A stretch of DNA of 64,000 nucleotides from an uncultured Altererythrobacter sp. GTDB taxonomy: Bacteria; Pseudomonadota; Alphaproteobacteria; Sphingomonadales; Sphingomonadaceae. The stretch's first letter is position 1, and every line of letters begins with the position of its first letter. Positions 39,831 through 49,125 of the stretch are shown in pieces. Position numbers and translations under genes: made by a program. Location of the stretch: positions 248,001 to 312,000 of the forward strand of contig CAJXNC010000003.1 in NCBI GenBank assembly GCA_913056125.1. The letters run 5' to 3'. The notes below the pieces were generated by a model that was not told the DNA's origin, did no database searches, and saw only the letters and a list, made by a program, of their open reading frames with translations.

Positions 39831-41272
39831 TGCTCTCCTTCCTCGCGGCAGGCTCGGCACACGGGCCGGTGAACCCATGGGTGGCCCTGGCCTACCTTGT
39901 TTCGGGGATCCTCTTCATCCTCGCTTTGCGCGGACTTTCGCATCCCACCACCAGCCGGGCGGGCAACCGCTTCGGCATGGTCGGCATGCTGATCGCCATG
40001 GTGACGACGCTCGTCACCCATGACATCGCCAACATTATCGAGATTGGCATTGCTATTCTGATCGGCGGTCTGATCGGCTTCACCATTGCCCGCCGCATCG
40101 CCATGACCGCCATGCCCGAGCTTGTGGCGGCGTTCCACTCGCTGGTCGGCTTGGCCGCGGTGCTGGTGGGCTGGGCGGCCTATCTCAATCCTGATGCTTT
40201 CGGATTGCTGGTCGATGGCGGGATTGCGCCTGTCAGCAAGATCGAAATGGGCCTCGGTATCGCCATCGGTGCGATCACCTTCTCCGGCTCAGTGATCGCC
40301 TTTGCCAAGCTTTCGGGCAAGATGAGCGGGTCGCCGATCATCCTGCCGCTGCGCCACGTCATCAATCTCGGTACGTTGGCAGCGATCATCGTCCTGACCG
40401 CGCTGTTCGCCATGGCTGCACCGGCAGAGACCTTGCCGCTGATCGTGGCGCTGACCGTGCTCGCCTTCATCATCGGTTTCCTGCTGATTATCCCGATCGG
40501 CGGCGCGGATATGCCGGTCGTCGTTTCCATGCTGAATAGCTATTCGGGCTGGGCAGCGGCGGCGATGGGCTTCACGCTTGGCAATACGGCGATGATCATC
40601 ACTGGCGCGCTGGTCGGATCTTCGGGCGCGATCCTCAGCTACATCATGTGCCGGGCCATGAACCGCAGCTTCATTTCGGTGATCGCGGGCGGCTTCGGTG
40701 CAGATGGCGGTTCGGGCGGCGGCGAGGCGCGCGAACAGCGCCCCTACAAGCAGGGCAGCGCGGACGATGCAGCCTTCATGCTCAGCCAGGCCGAGAACGT
40801 GATCGTCATCCCCGGCTACGGCATGGCGGTGGCGCAGGCCCAGCATGCGCTGCGCGAAATGACCGATTTGCTGGAAGAGCAGGGAGTCAATGTGAAGTTC
40901 GCCATCCACCCGGTGGCGGGCCGCATGCCCGGGCACATGAACGTTCTACTGGCGGAAGCTTCGGTCGATTACGACAAGGTGTTCGAGCTGGAGGACATCA
41001 ACAGCGAATTCGCGCAGTGCGATGTCGCCTTCATCATTGGCGCGAACGACGTGGTGAATCCGGCGGCCAAGACCGACAAGTCCAGCCCCATCTACGGCAT
41101 GCCGGTGTTCGATGTGGACAAGGCCAAGCAGGTCTTCTTCATCAAACGCAGCATGGGCGGTGTGGGCTATGCCGGTGTCGACAATGACGTGTTCTACATG
41201 GACCAGACCATGATGCTGCTGTCCGATGCCAAGAAAATGGTCGAGGAAATCAACAAGTCGCTGGGCGACTGA
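39830..41272 (+). CDS. pntB: NAD(P) transhydrogenase subunit beta
   Basis: Multiple TM segments, VIVIPGYGMAVAQAQHALREM, GRMPGHMNVLLAEA, GANDVVNPAA motifs. Confidence 0.96.
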   Translation: MLSFLAAGSAHGPVNPWVALAYLVSGILFILALRGLSHPTTSRAGNRFGMVGMLIAMVTTLVTHDIANIIEIGIAILIGGLIGFTIARRIAMTAMPELVAAFHSLVGLAAVLVGWAAYLNPDAFGLLVDGGIAPVSKIEMGLGIAIGAITFSGSVIAFAKLSGKMSGSPIILPLRHVINLGTLAAIIVLTALFAMAAPAETLPLIVALTVLAFIIGFLLIIPIGGADMPVVVSMLNSYSGWAAAAMGFTLGNTAMIITGALVGSSGAILSYIMCRAMNRSFISVIAGGFGADGGSGGGEAREQRPYKQGSADDAAFMLSQAENVIVIPGYGMAVAQAQHALREMTDLLEEQGVNVKFAIHPVAGRMPGHMNVLLAEASVDYDKVFELEDINSEFAQCDVAFIIGANDVVNPAAKTDKSSPIYGMPVFDVDKAKQVFFIKRSMGGVGYAGVDNDVFYMDQTMMLLSDAKKMVEEINKSLGD

Positions 41273-41393
41273 TCGCGTCTATCGCTCGGCTCGCATGGTT
41301 ACTTTCAAGGAACCGCTTGCACGTCTGGGCGGTTGACTGAAAACTGAGCGCTGGCGGTGATGGTATCGCCATTTCAGGCAAGGGACTGTCGAT

Positions 41394-42089
41394 TTGCGGA
41401 AGCTGGGGCTGATCGGGGGAATAAGCTGGGTCTCGACCCGCAGCTATTACGAACAGATCAACCGTATCGTGCAGAAGCGCGAGGGACCGCGCTCGAGCGC
41501 GCCGATGTTGATCGAGAGCCTCGATTTCGCGCCGCTCTTCCGCCTTCAGACCGATGAGGATTGGGAACGTGCGGCAGCCATCCTGATTGCTTCTGCCAAG
41601 CGGCTCGAGAGCGCTGGTGCAGGCATGCTGGTGATCGGCGCCAATTCGATGCACCGCGTCTATCGTCAGGTGGAAGCCGAGATATCCATCCCCATCCTGC
41701 ACATTGCCGAATGCGTCGGTGAAAAGATGGCCGCAGACGGCGTGAAGCGTGCCGCCTTGATCGGCACGCGCAATGTCATGACAGAAAGCTTTTACCGCCG
41801 CCGCCTTGTCCAGCACGGCGTGGACCTGCTGCCGCCGCAGATGGACACTGTCGAGGCGGTCGAAAAGATCATTTACGAAGAACTGATCATCGGCAAGGCG
41901 ACACGCCAATCCGAGCGCGTGTTCAAGACGATCATTACCGAAAAGGCGCAAGAAGGCGCACAAGCCATCGTGCTCGGGACGACAGAGCTTGAGCTGGTGG
42001 TTGACACCAAGGCCAATGTCCTGCCGATCTATGACAGCACACAGATCCACGCCCAGAGCGCAGCCGAGTGGATCTTGTCGGGGGATTGA
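41394..42089 (+). CDS. Aspartate/glutamate racemase family protein
   Basis: KLGLIGGISWVSTRSYYEQIN, VIGANSMHRV, IVLGTTELELVV; TTG start. Confidence 0.88.
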   Translation: MRKLGLIGGISWVSTRSYYEQINRIVQKREGPRSSAPMLIESLDFAPLFRLQTDEDWERAAAILIASAKRLESAGAGMLVIGANSMHRVYRQVEAEISIPILHIAECVGEKMAADGVKRAALIGTRNVMTESFYRRRLVQHGVDLLPPQMDTVEAVEKIIYEELIIGKATRQSERVFKTIITEKAQEGAQAIVLGTTELELVVDTKANVLPIYDSTQIHAQSAAEWILSGD

Positions 42090-42159
42090 GCGCACGCTTC
42101 GCCGCCGTTCGCTTGCTGTTCCCGTTGTCACATTGCCGCGCCCTCTCTAGCTGACTGCC

Positions 42160-43320
42160 ATGTCGCTTGCTGCCTATGCTGCCGATCCCGCAAAGACCCG
42201 AGGTCGCGAATTCACCCATGCGGGTGAAGGGACGCGCGGGCCGCGCAGTGCTTTCCAGCGTGATCGCGACAGGATCATCCATTCGATCGCCTTCCGGCGT
42301 CTGGCGGGCAAGGCGCAGGTCTTCGTCGCGCCCGATGGCGATCATTACCGGGTCCGCCTGACGCACAGCCTCGAAGTGGCGCAGATCGGCCGCGTGCTGG
42401 CGCGTTCGCTCGGCCTGGACGAGGACCTGACCGAGGCTTTGTGCCTGTCACACGATATCGGCCATCCACCCTTCGGTCATTCGGGCGAGGATGCGCTCAA
42501 CAATGCGCTGCAGGTGCATGGCGGCTGGGATCATAACGAGCATTGCCTGCGCGTGCTGATGCGGCTCAACAGCCCCTATTGCGATGTTCAGGGCCTCAAT
42601 CTCAGCTGGGAGGTGCTCGAAGGGCTGGCCAAGCACAATGGCCCGGTGAGCGAGCCGGGCTGGGCCTTGTCAGAGCTCGATGCCGACTTCCCGATGGACC
42701 TGCGAAAATGGCCCTCGCTGGAGGCGCAGGTGGCGGCGCTCGCGGACGATATCGCCTATGACAATCACGATATCGACGATGGGCTGCGCGCCGGATTCCT
42801 CAAGATCGACGATCTGCTGGCGCTCGATTTTATCCGCGAGCAGTGGGAGCGCGTGCAGTCACGTCATTCGGATGCTCCGTTGGCAGCGCAATTGCGCGAA
42901 CTGGTGCGCGACCAGATCGGGATCATGGTCAACGATCTGATCGAGACGACGCGCAGCAACCTGGCAGGCATCAATTCGCCCGAGGACGTGCGCGAAACGG
43001 GCGCAGCTATCGCTTCGTTCTCCGAGAAATGGGCCGCGCGCGAGAGGGAACTCAAGGCCTTCATGTATGAGCGGCTCTATTACCATCCGGAGCAGCTCAA
43101 TACGGCGGAGGCGGCACATAAGGTGGTTGCGCACCTCTATGCGGCTTATGATCAGGACCCTTCCCTGATGACCGAGAAGTGGCGCGACAGCCTGCCCGAT
43201 GATTCCGCGGGCAGGGCGCGGCATATTGCCGATTTCATTGCTGGCATGACTGACAGATATGCCATGGACCGGTACCGGGAAATCTTCGGGGGGGTGCCGG
43301 ACGGGCTTTCGAATGTCTGA
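42160..43320 (+). CDS. dgt: Deoxyguanosinetriphosphate triphosphohydrolase-like (HD domain)
   Basis: RDRIIHSIAFRRLAGKAQVF, RLTHSLEVAQIGR, LSHDIGHPPFGHSGEDAL. Confidence 0.93.
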   Translation: MSLAAYAADPAKTRGREFTHAGEGTRGPRSAFQRDRDRIIHSIAFRRLAGKAQVFVAPDGDHYRVRLTHSLEVAQIGRVLARSLGLDEDLTEALCLSHDIGHPPFGHSGEDALNNALQVHGGWDHNEHCLRVLMRLNSPYCDVQGLNLSWEVLEGLAKHNGPVSEPGWALSELDADFPMDLRKWPSLEAQVAALADDIAYDNHDIDDGLRAGFLKIDDLLALDFIREQWERVQSRHSDAPLAAQLRELVRDQIGIMVNDLIETTRSNLAGINSPEDVRETGAAIASFSEKWAARERELKAFMYERLYYHPEQLNTAEAAHKVVAHLYAAYDQDPSLMTEKWRDSLPDDSAGRARHIADFIAGMTDRYAMDRYREIFGGVPDGLSNV

Positions 43321-43990
43321 AGTGCAGAGGATCTTGCTGGTCGGCGCGTCCGGTCTCATCGGGCGCGAGGTAATTGCCCGTGCCGTCGGCCGCGAGGATC
43401 TGCGCCTGCTGGCGCTTGCCCGGCGCGAGCTGGACCTGCCGCGCGGCGCGCGCATGGAAGTATTGCTGGCTCCGGCGGAGGGCTGGGACGAGGCAATCCA
43501 CGCCATTGCTCCAGACCGGGTGATCTGCGCGCTCGGTACCACGCAGCGAAAGGAAGGCGGTGACAAAGAGGCCTTTCGCGCAGTCGATCACGATCTCGTG
43601 CTGCAGGTCGCCCGGGCATCCAAGGCAGCGGGCGCGACGGGTTTCGTCGTGATCTCCTCTGTGGGCGCGGATGTTCACTCGAAGAACTTCTACCTTCGCA
43701 CCAAGGGTGAGATGGAACGCGAGTTGATGAAGATCGGCATCGACCGGCTCGACGTGCTGCGTCCCGGCCTGCTGCTCGGCCAGCGCCGCGACGATCTGCG
43801 CCCGCTCGAGAAACTTGGCCAGTTGGCTGCTCCGCTGACCAACATGTTCCTGACCGGTGAGCGCAGCAAATACCGCGCAATTGCTGCGAGCGATGTCGCT
43901 GCGGCGGCGCTGCAATGCTGCCGCGAGAAGGCGCGCGGGCGTTTTGCCTATCAATATGATGGGATCATGCGGCTGGTCGGTCGGCTCTAG
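43313..43990 (+). CDS. NAD(P)-binding Rossmann-fold protein
   Basis: ILLVGASGLIGREVIARAVGR; FVVISSVGADVHSKNFYLRTKGEMEREL. Confidence 0.82.
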   Translation: MSEVQRILLVGASGLIGREVIARAVGREDLRLLALARRELDLPRGARMEVLLAPAEGWDEAIHAIAPDRVICALGTTQRKEGGDKEAFRAVDHDLVLQVARASKAAGATGFVVISSVGADVHSKNFYLRTKGEMERELMKIGIDRLDVLRPGLLLGQRRDDLRPLEKLGQLAAPLTNMFLTGERSKYRAIAASDVAAAALQCCREKARGRFAYQYDGIMRLVGRL

Positions 43991-44059
43991 GTCCATCGCC
44001 ATCCCCGGCTTGGCAGGCGTGATGCCACGCTTTACCAATGCCCGCCGGAAGGGGATTGC

Positions 44060-45034
44060 ATGACAGCTTGGATCGATAAGGCGACCAGCCTGTTCGCTAT
44101 CTGGACGGTGCTTGGCGTCGCCTGGGCCTGGGCCGTGCCCGATCATTTCGTCTGGATCACACAGGCACAGTTGGCCGGGCAAGGGCTGATCAGCGTGATG
44201 CTGGGCGTGATCATGCTGGGCATGGGCCTGACGCTGAGCTTGGAGGATTTCAAGCGCGTCGCCAGGCTGCCGCGCTGCGTCGCGGCCGGTGTCGGCCTGC
44301 AATTCACGATCATGCCGCTGGCGGGCCTCACGCTCGCCTTGCTGTTCGGCCTTGAAGAGGGGCTCGCCGTGGGGCTGATCCTCGTTTCCTGCTGCCCCGG
44401 CGGTACGGCCTCCAACGTCGTCACCTATCTCGCGCGTGCCAATCTAGCCCTTTCGGTGACCATGACGCTGGCTTCGACCATGATCGCCATCGTGCTGACC
44501 CCGCTGCTGACCGGATGGCTGGGCGGCGTGTTCATCGAGATCGACCGCTGGAGCCTGTTCCGTTCGATGGTTGCCATCGTACTGATCCCGGTCATCGCAG
44601 GCGTATTGCTCAACACCTTCCTGCCGCGCTTGACCAAGCGCGTAGCGCTGGTCTCTCCGCTCATTTCGGTGATCGTCATCGTGATGATCGTCGGTGCGAT
44701 CATGGCCAATTCCAAACCGTTGATCATCGAACATGCCGGTGTGCTTCTGCTGGCGCTGTTACTGCTTCACGCAACCGGCTTTGCGCTCGGCTATGTCCTG
44801 CCTCGACTGATGAAGTTCGGCGTTGAGGAGGCGAGGACCATGAGCATTGAGGTGGGGATGCAGAATAGCGGTCTGGGCGCCAGCCTTGCCTCTGCGCCCA
44901 GCTTCGCCGCGCAATTTGCCAATCCGATGCAGGCGGCATTGGCACCCGTGCCATCGGCTATTTCATCGGTCTATCATGTCGTTATTGGTTCGATCCTTGC
45001 GGGGATCTGGGGCCGCAAGAAGGGAGGCGAGTGA
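44060..45034 (+). CDS. Bile acid:sodium symporter family protein
   Basis: GLILVSCCPGGTASNVVTYLARANLALSVTMTLASTMIAI; multiple TM segments; EVGMQNSGLGASLA. Confidence 0.93.
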   Translation: MTAWIDKATSLFAIWTVLGVAWAWAVPDHFVWITQAQLAGQGLISVMLGVIMLGMGLTLSLEDFKRVARLPRCVAAGVGLQFTIMPLAGLTLALLFGLEEGLAVGLILVSCCPGGTASNVVTYLARANLALSVTMTLASTMIAIVLTPLLTGWLGGVFIEIDRWSLFRSMVAIVLIPVIAGVLLNTFLPRLTKRVALVSPLISVIVIVMIVGAIMANSKPLIIEHAGVLLLALLLLHATGFALGYVLPRLMKFGVEEARTMSIEVGMQNSGLGASLASAPSFAAQFANPMQAALAPVPSAISSVYHVVIGSILAGIWGRKKGGE

Positions 45035-45492
45035 TGGACTGGTCGATAATCTTTGGCCTGGTCAATGTGGTGGCGCTGTTGTGCTGGGCGGCGCTGATCC
45101 TGCTGCCGCGTTCGAGCACGCTCAGCACGCTGATCTTCTATGTCGGGATCGGACTGCTGTGCCTCATCTATGGCGTTCTTCTGGTCCTGCTTCTGACCGG
45201 TGCCATCTCAGGCGCGGGCGAAGCCGGTTTCACTTCGATCGAGGGCATAAGGTCTATCTTCCGCACCGATGCAGGCGTGGTGGTCGGCTGGACGCATTAC
45301 CTCGCTTTCGACCTGTTCGTGGGCCTGTGGATCTCGCGCGATGCCGACAACAAGCATTTCAGCCGGTGGTTGCAGGCGCCGATCCTGCTGCTCACCTTCG
45401 TTGCAGGGCCGCTTGGTCTGCTGGTCTGGTATGTCGTGCGTGAACCTGCCGCGCGTCGGGCCGCGCGCAGCAAGAGGAGCAGGAGCAAATGA
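45034..45492 (+). CDS. ABA4-like / DUF4281 membrane protein
   Basis: GVVVGWTHYLAFDLFVGLWISRDADNKHFSRWLQAPILLLTFVAGPLGLLVWYVVR; TGATG overlap with upstream gene. Confidence 0.8.
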   Translation: MDWSIIFGLVNVVALLCWAALILLPRSSTLSTLIFYVGIGLLCLIYGVLLVLLLTGAISGAGEAGFTSIEGIRSIFRTDAGVVVGWTHYLAFDLFVGLWISRDADNKHFSRWLQAPILLLTFVAGPLGLLVWYVVREPAARRAARSKRSRSK

Positions 45493-46085
45493 AGCGAGAG
45501 GCACCCGCCGCCGCACGCAATCGCGATCCCATTGCCGATGTTCTTAGGGAGGAACTGCCGGCCATTGGAACGGTGCTCGAATTCGCCAGCGGAACGGGTG
45601 AGCACGTGGTGCATTTCGCAGCTGCCTTTCCGCAATTGCAGTGGCAACCGAGCGATCCTGACCCGGAAGCGCGGGCTTCGATTGCCGCATGGCGCGAAGA
45701 ATGTGGCCTTTCCAATGTCGCGCAGCCTCTCGCGCTCGATGCGTCAAACCTCGAAGCGGCGGACCTGCAGGCCGATGCCATACTATGCATCAACATGGTC
45801 CATATCAGCCCAGTCGCCGCGACAGAGGGGCTGATGGAACTGGCCGGGCGCATCCTGCCCGCAGGTGCGCCCCTGATGCTCTATGGCGCTTATATCGAAG
45901 ACGGGGTCGAAACGGTGCAATCCAATCTCGATTTCGATGCCAGCCTCAAATCGCGCAATCCCGAATGGGGGCTGCGCCATACGGCCTGGATGGACGGACT
46001 GGCTAAGGCTGCGGGGCTCGACCGCTCGCGTCGGGTCGAGATGCCGGCCAACAACATCATCCTGGTCTATCGCAAGCTGGCGTGA
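45489..46085 (+). CDS. DUF938 SAM-dependent methyltransferase-like protein
   Basis: VLEFASGTGEHVVHFAAAFPQLQWQPSDPD; ATGA overlap with upstream gene. Confidence 0.88.
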   Translation: MKREAPAAARNRDPIADVLREELPAIGTVLEFASGTGEHVVHFAAAFPQLQWQPSDPDPEARASIAAWREECGLSNVAQPLALDASNLEAADLQADAILCINMVHISPVAATEGLMELAGRILPAGAPLMLYGAYIEDGVETVQSNLDFDASLKSRNPEWGLRHTAWMDGLAKAAGLDRSRRVEMPANNIILVYRKLA

Positions 46086-46138
46086 GCGATCACGTGCCGG
46101 AACTTGCAGCGCGCATCAACTTCGCAAGCGAGTGTAAG

Positions 46139-46267
46139 CTAGATTGCTTCGTCGACGTCGTTGGCGACGGATTCAAGGTCCTGCCCAGCACCGCGAACCG
46201 TGTTGCAGGCACTTGCAGTGAGGGCGAACAGGCTGGCGGTTACAGCCAGGATGATCTTGCGAGCCAT
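46139..46267 (-). CDS. Entericidin A/B family lipoprotein (42 aa)
   Basis: MARKIILAVTASLFALTASACNTVRGAGQDLESVANDVDEAI; lipobox and CNTVRGAGQD core. Confidence 0.88.
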   Translation of the reverse strand: MARKIILAVTASLFALTASACNTVRGAGQDLESVANDVDEAI

Positions 46268-46329
46268 TACTCTGTCCTTCTTCAAAAGCCCGCCATGCGA
46301 GCCACTTATTGTGAACCCGTGAAGCAGAA

Positions 46330-47244
46330 TCAGGTTCCAGCAGCCTGACGCTGGTCCGAAAACCGCTTTCTGGCAAGTGTTCGCTCGCGCCAGGCGATGA
46401 TCAGCCCGGCAATGATGATGAGTGGAGCGCCGAGCCAAGTGGTCGCCGGAGGGAGCGTTGAGAAGAGCAGCCAGCCAAACAAGGTCGCCCAGACAATCGC
46501 CGAATAATCCATCACGATCACGCTCGAGACCTTGCCGTATCGCAGCGCCACGGTGATCAGCACCTGCCCCCATGTGCCGGACAGGCCGATGCCGAGCAGT
46601 AGCAGCCAGTCTTCCCAGCTATGCCCCTGCATCACGAAGGGCTGGAACGGTGCGGAGCAGATCACGCTGGTGACGGCGAACCAGAAGACGATCACCAGCG
46701 GCTTGTCGGTCTGCGACAGGTCGCGGATCTGGATCGAGATGAGCGCGATCATGAAGGCGCCGCCAAGCGCTACCAGTGCACCGGTGAGCGGGATATGACC
46801 TCCGCCGGGCTGGGCGATGATCAATATGCCGGCAAACCCTGCGGCGACGGCGGACCAGCGCCAGATACCCACGCTTTCCCTTAGCAGGACAATCGACAGT
46901 AGCACGGCGAAGATCGGGACCGAGAAATTGATCGTCTGTGCTTCGGCCAGAGGCAACAGGATCACCGCGCCGAAATTGAGTACCATGCCGACTACGCCAT
47001 AGAGGCCGCGCACCACATGCGCCTTCGGTCTTTTCGTACCCAGCGAGGCGATACCGCCGGTCATCACTGCCCAGGTAAACAGGATGGGTATGGGCACCAT
47101 TTGTCGCCAGAAGATGATTTCGGCGATGTGGATTCCGCGTTGCGATGCGAGTTTGATCAGCGCCGCCATCGCCGCCATGCCGGCAATGCCCGCAACCCTG
47201 ATTGCCAGCGCCAGAAGCGGCTTGTCGTTGGAATTGTCGTCCAC
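46330..47244 (-). CDS. EamA/DMT family transporter
   Basis: Ten hydrophobic segments; GTG start at 47244. Confidence 0.9.
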   Translation of the reverse strand: MDDNSNDKPLLALAIRVAGIAGMAAMAALIKLASQRGIHIAEIIFWRQMVPIPILFTWAVMTGGIASLGTKRPKAHVVRGLYGVVGMVLNFGAVILLPLAEAQTINFSVPIFAVLLSIVLLRESVGIWRWSAVAAGFAGILIIAQPGGGHIPLTGALVALGGAFMIALISIQIRDLSQTDKPLVIVFWFAVTSVICSAPFQPFVMQGHSWEDWLLLLGIGLSGTWGQVLITVALRYGKVSSVIVMDYSAIVWATLFGWLLFSTLPPATTWLGAPLIIIAGLIIAWRERTLARKRFSDQRQAAGT

Positions 47245-47395
47245 CTGCGCGCCATACGCCGATCAATGCGCCGATCAAGCGCCGGAAGTTCTCGCTTGGT
47301 CGGAACGTGTGGACCATTTGTCCAATGGTTGAACCCCTCGTGTCTTATCGTTGTAACACGCTAAGACTCATGATTCTCCATGCGACCTCTTCCCG

Positions 47396-48592
47396 ATGAT
47401 CTGGACGACGCTGCAAATTGCCATGCGCGAGATCAGGCGGCACAAGCTCCGCTCGATGCTGACTTCGCTCGGGATCATTCTCGGGATCATGGGTATCGTG
47501 ACGATGACGACGCTCGGCAAGGGCGGAAGGTATTTCGTCGAACGGCAGATTGCCTCGCTCGGTACGAATGCGATTTTCGTGGCCCCGGTGGCGCTGGGGT
47601 CGGGCCCTCCGCGCAATTTCGAACAGGGCGATATCGATGCCATTCGGGGCGATATTGCCGGCGTCTGGGCGGTGGCGGGCCAGGTTACCCGAGGGGCGAC
47701 GGCTATTTTTGCTGGCGAAAACATGCAGACGACCATCGAAGGAGTCGGCAATGACTATATGGACATTCGGGCCATCGGGATCGAGCAGGGCCGGCGTTTC
47801 ACAGCTCCCGAGGAGGCGAGCGGGGCACGCGTCTGCATTATCGGCCCGACCATTCGCGATACGCTGTTCTGGCGCGGCGAAGATCCGATCGGCCAGCAGC
47901 TAAGGGTCGAGCGTGTTCCGTGCCGCGTCATCGGTGTGTTTGCATCGCGTGCCGTGGGGGACAGCAATGCGGATCTTGATGCCTGGATCCTGATGCCTGT
48001 CCGGGCAGTCCAGCGCCGTTTCCTCGGTTCCGATGGTTTCAGCGCCATCGTCATTGGCTATGACGAGGCCTATTCGAGCGACAGCCTGCAGACTTCGCTG
48101 GTCGACCTGATGCGCGAGAGGCGCCACATCCAGGATGGTGAGGAGATCGACTTCGACCTGTTCGATACGCGACGAATCCAGGAAACCGTACAATCGGTGA
48201 CAGCGCAATTGACGCAGCTCGTCGCCGGAATTGCAGGTATCAGCCTAGTGGTGGGCGGAATCGGGATCATGAACATCATGCTGGTTTCGGTTAACGAACG
48301 AAAGCGCGAGATCGGCATCCGCCTTGCCGTTGGCGCCAAGGCACGTGATATCCAGCTGCAATTCCTGACCGAAGCCGTCCTGCTCTGCGCATTCGGATGT
48401 ATCGTCGGCATACTCATGTCGATGGCGATTTCGTTTGGCTTGCTGAGCCTGCTCGAAATCCCCTTCCAGTTCGATCTTCCGGCCTATTTGGCCAGTCTCG
48501 CAGTCTGCGCGCTGATCGGCATTACCTTCGGTTATTTCCCTGCGAGCAAGGCGGCGCAACTCGATCCGATGGACGTGCTACGGCAGGAATAG
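47396..48592 (+). CDS. MacB/FtsX-type ABC transporter permease
   Basis: REIRRHKLRSMLTSLGIILGIMGIVTM; IGIMNIMLVSVNERKREIGIRLAVGAKARDIQLQFL; PASKAAQLDPMDVLRQE. Confidence 0.92.
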   Translation: MIWTTLQIAMREIRRHKLRSMLTSLGIILGIMGIVTMTTLGKGGRYFVERQIASLGTNAIFVAPVALGSGPPRNFEQGDIDAIRGDIAGVWAVAGQVTRGATAIFAGENMQTTIEGVGNDYMDIRAIGIEQGRRFTAPEEASGARVCIIGPTIRDTLFWRGEDPIGQQLRVERVPCRVIGVFASRAVGDSNADLDAWILMPVRAVQRRFLGSDGFSAIVIGYDEAYSSDSLQTSLVDLMRERRHIQDGEEIDFDLFDTRRIQETVQSVTAQLTQLVAGIAGISLVVGGIGIMNIMLVSVNERKREIGIRLAVGAKARDIQLQFLTEAVLLCAFGCIVGILMSMAISFGLLSLLEIPFQFDLPAYLASLAVCALIGITFGYFPASKAAQLDPMDVLRQE

Positions 48593-48648
48593 AATTCGTC
48601 GGGACGAGGGCGTTGTAGAGCAGCCCTGCGCTCGCCATATCGTCCGCC

Positions 48649-48879
48649 ATGCACTGGCCTGCCTTCATCACTTTTGCCAGCGATGCGACGCTTGTAGGCT
48701 TGTGGGCCGGGGGGTTCCTGCTGCTTGCGGTATTGGCCCTGCTGGCGGATTGGCGCCGGTCGAGGCGCAAGAATATCGACCGCGTGGGCTGCCTTCCATG
48801 GACGCCGATTTTCCTCGCCGCCGCCTTTATTGGTAGCGGATTGCTGATGGTCGCGGTGAAAGGGTGGTTGGCACCTTAG
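48649..48879 (+). CDS. Small membrane protein
   Basis: Two hydrophobic stretches flanking DWRRSRRKNIDRVGCLPW. Confidence 0.5.
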   Translation: MHWPAFITFASDATLVGLWAGGFLLLAVLALLADWRRSRRKNIDRVGCLPWTPIFLAAAFIGSGLLMVAVKGWLAP

Positions 48880-48891
48880 TCTATTGGTTAC

Positions 48892-49125
48892 GCCCTCGCA
48901 TCCGCGAGGGCATCCTCGGTGCTGTTCCCTCCGCTACGCTGCGGGGCACCTGCGGACGGCCGGTCGGCCTTGCGGCTCGCTGGTCGCGAGCCGAACCCAA
49001 GCTTGGTCTTGATGTACGACCGAGCTCGAACCCGATAGCGTTCGCAAGCGCGACCGCGCGCCCGAGCTTATGCGAGGAAACCGCAAGCCCGGATGGGCTT
49101 GCGCAAGGCATGTCAGAGACATGCC
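48892..49125. repeat. Cluster of perfect inverted repeats downstream of cpaF
   Basis: GCCCTCGC-ATCC-GCGAGGGC (48892-48911); CGGCTCGC-TGGTC-GCGAGCCG (48973-48993); CGCAAGCCC-GGAT-GGGCTTGCG (49082-49103); GGCATGTC-AGA-GACATGCC (49107-49125). Confidence 0.75.

Noticed and set aside
42160-43320. dGTPase-like gene as an anti-phage defence system
   Set aside because: Standard housekeeping dgt-like HD protein with no defence-gene neighbours.
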